This document shows, one piece after another, positions 63,074-64,000 of a stretch of DNA of 64,000 bases. The stretch covers positions 9,353,721 through 9,417,720 of the forward strand of contig NW_025062479.1 of NCBI RefSeq assembly GCF_000002995.4. Direction: 5' to 3'. Below the pieces are notes generated by a model. That model searched no databases and was not told the DNA's origin. It was given only the letters and a program-made list of their open reading frames with translations. The position numbers were made by a program, and so were the translations under genes. The stretch is from Brugia malayi. Taxonomy: Eukaryota > Nematoda > Chromadorea > Rhabditida > Onchocercidae. Numbering within the stretch: position 1 is the stretch's first letter; every line of letters starts with the position of its first letter.

Positions 63074-63973
63074 AAAAAATTAATAAGAACTAAAGAAAAA
63101 GGTTTCTCTCACCTGGCTAACATTCTTGGTCACTGGTTGACGATGCAGTCGGTGTGGTTCAAAATTTCAATGATGACACCTGTTACACTGTTATTACCTT
63201 ACGGCATCCATATGTCAATTCTTATGAGTTATTCGTGTTTTCTCTTTTAAATGATCGTCATAAAACAATTTAGTGTAAAATTAATTAATCCTCTAAATTC
63301 AGGTTCAACTATAGAGCTCGTATATAGTCACACACATCATATTATTGAACAACTATATCAATTTGAGACCGATGTGGATACAATGACGGTAACCTGTTGT
63401 CGATTAAAAGTGGATTAGGGAAAAGCTTTGAAAAAAAAAAAAAAAAATTGACAGAAAGATCAAGATCGGGACTTTGCGATTGGTGTATGAATATTCCACC
63501 CAGTTATTTCGATTTAAGGTTTCTAAGATCTATTAAAGAATATCCGTTCGATTTATCATGTTTAGCAATGATGATTCATGAACCTTATAAACCTTATAAT
63601 TGAAAACACTTTAAATTTTATCTGAATAAAACTAGGAATATTGTAAGAAAGCTTTCCGCAATTAATATGAGATTCAAGTACCAACATTTTTTTTTTTAAC
63701 TTTTATATTTAAAATTATAAAAGAACTTATTATGCTTTCCCTATTTTCTTAATATCAATGTTTTAGGAATCAGTAAATACTAAAACTTATTTGATACTGA
63801 CATTTCTTAAGAGCGTGTTTTATTCTTTAGGAACTGTCGTATAGGTTTCATTGTAATCATTCATTTTGTATTCTATCAATGTTACAGTTTTTTTTCGGAA
63901 AACTTTACAAGAGCATTAAATATCTCCTAATTATTATTATTATTTTTTTAGCGCACGTCGAGAGAAATAGAAG
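63074..63973. other. No gene recognised (right flank)
   Basis: Follows the phosphatase relic. The open frame 63397-63603 contains an A-run and has no family signal. A T-rich tract ending in TTTTTTTAG at 63950 is a good acceptor before the final ATG. Confidence 0.4.
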
Positions 63974-64000
63974 ATGGAGGTATCGAGTCCTAAAGGTTTT
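63974..64000 (+). CDS. Possible first codons of a gene cut by the window edge
   Basis: ATG GAG GTA TCG ... gives MEVSSPKGF up to the last base. It lies 23 nt after a strong TTTTTTTAG acceptor, as expected for a trans-spliced nematode mRNA. Nothing more can be said from nine codons. Confidence 0.3.

Noticed and set aside
16560..63963. Shared 13-mer GCGCACGTCGAGA at 16560 and 63951
   Set aside because: Short and found only twice. Both sit in intron or 5' leader positions, but there is too little to call a regulatory motif.
1..64000. CRISPR array, bacterial operons, rRNA or tRNA genes
   Set aside because: None seen. The window is eukaryotic, spaced repeats of CRISPR type are absent, and I found no convincing tRNA cloverleaf or rRNA stretch by eye.

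Overview
The window is nuclear DNA of a nematode, most likely a filarial or other spirurid worm. It is strongly AT-rich, genes are split by many short introns with nematode-like splice sites, the conserved proteins look nematode, and an exact copy of the nematode SL1 spliced-leader sequence occurs twice. Exon chains below were built by hand from splice-site and reading-phase agreement.

Layout: (1) 1.4-7.2 kb, two convergent genes for small four-helix membrane proteins of similar design. (2) 8.7-13.2 kb, minus strand, a complete STAT transcription factor (sta-1-like, 13 exons, 691 aa). It is divergent from (3) 13.9-15.8 kb, plus strand, the 40S ribosome WD40 protein RACK1 (325 aa), followed by (4) 16.4-17.2 kb, a TSR2-like protein (168 aa), the family that escorts eS26 into the 40S subunit. 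(5) 17.6-27.0 kb, minus strand, a Rap guanine-nucleotide exchange factor of the RAPGEF2/6 (PDZ-GEF, pxf-1) type. (6) 27.6-35.6 kb, a full-length BEL/Pao LTR retrotransposon on the plus strand with two 454-bp LTRs (3 differences), a 5-bp target duplication, a gag-pol region broken by stops and frameshifts, and an open envelope-like frame. It sits inside the last coding exon of an unidentified minus-strand gene (exons at about 37.1, 36.1 and 35.6/27.6 kb). (7) 37.7-42.3 kb, minus strand, quiescin sulfhydryl oxidase (QSOX, 9 exons, 563 aa). (8) 42.3-48.2 kb, gene-poor, with a long inverted repeat and a 34-bp minisatellite. (9) 48.2-60.1 kb, plus strand, BTAF1/Mot1, the Snf2 ATPase that removes TBP from DNA. 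(10) 60.9-63.1 kb, plus strand, a decayed PP1-like phosphatase. (11) A possible new plus-strand gene starts at the right edge.

The most striking observation is in the LTRs. Each carries the complete 22-nt SL1 leader, placed about 35 nt after a TATAAA box and directly after an AATAAA signal. The element's RNA would therefore be expected to start at, or very near, the first base of SL1, and its R region may be little more than SL1. An element built this way would make RNAs that already look trans-spliced, and true trans-splicing would not destroy the terminal repeat needed for reverse transcription. The same insertion removes the membrane-anchor exon of the host gene on this haplotype.
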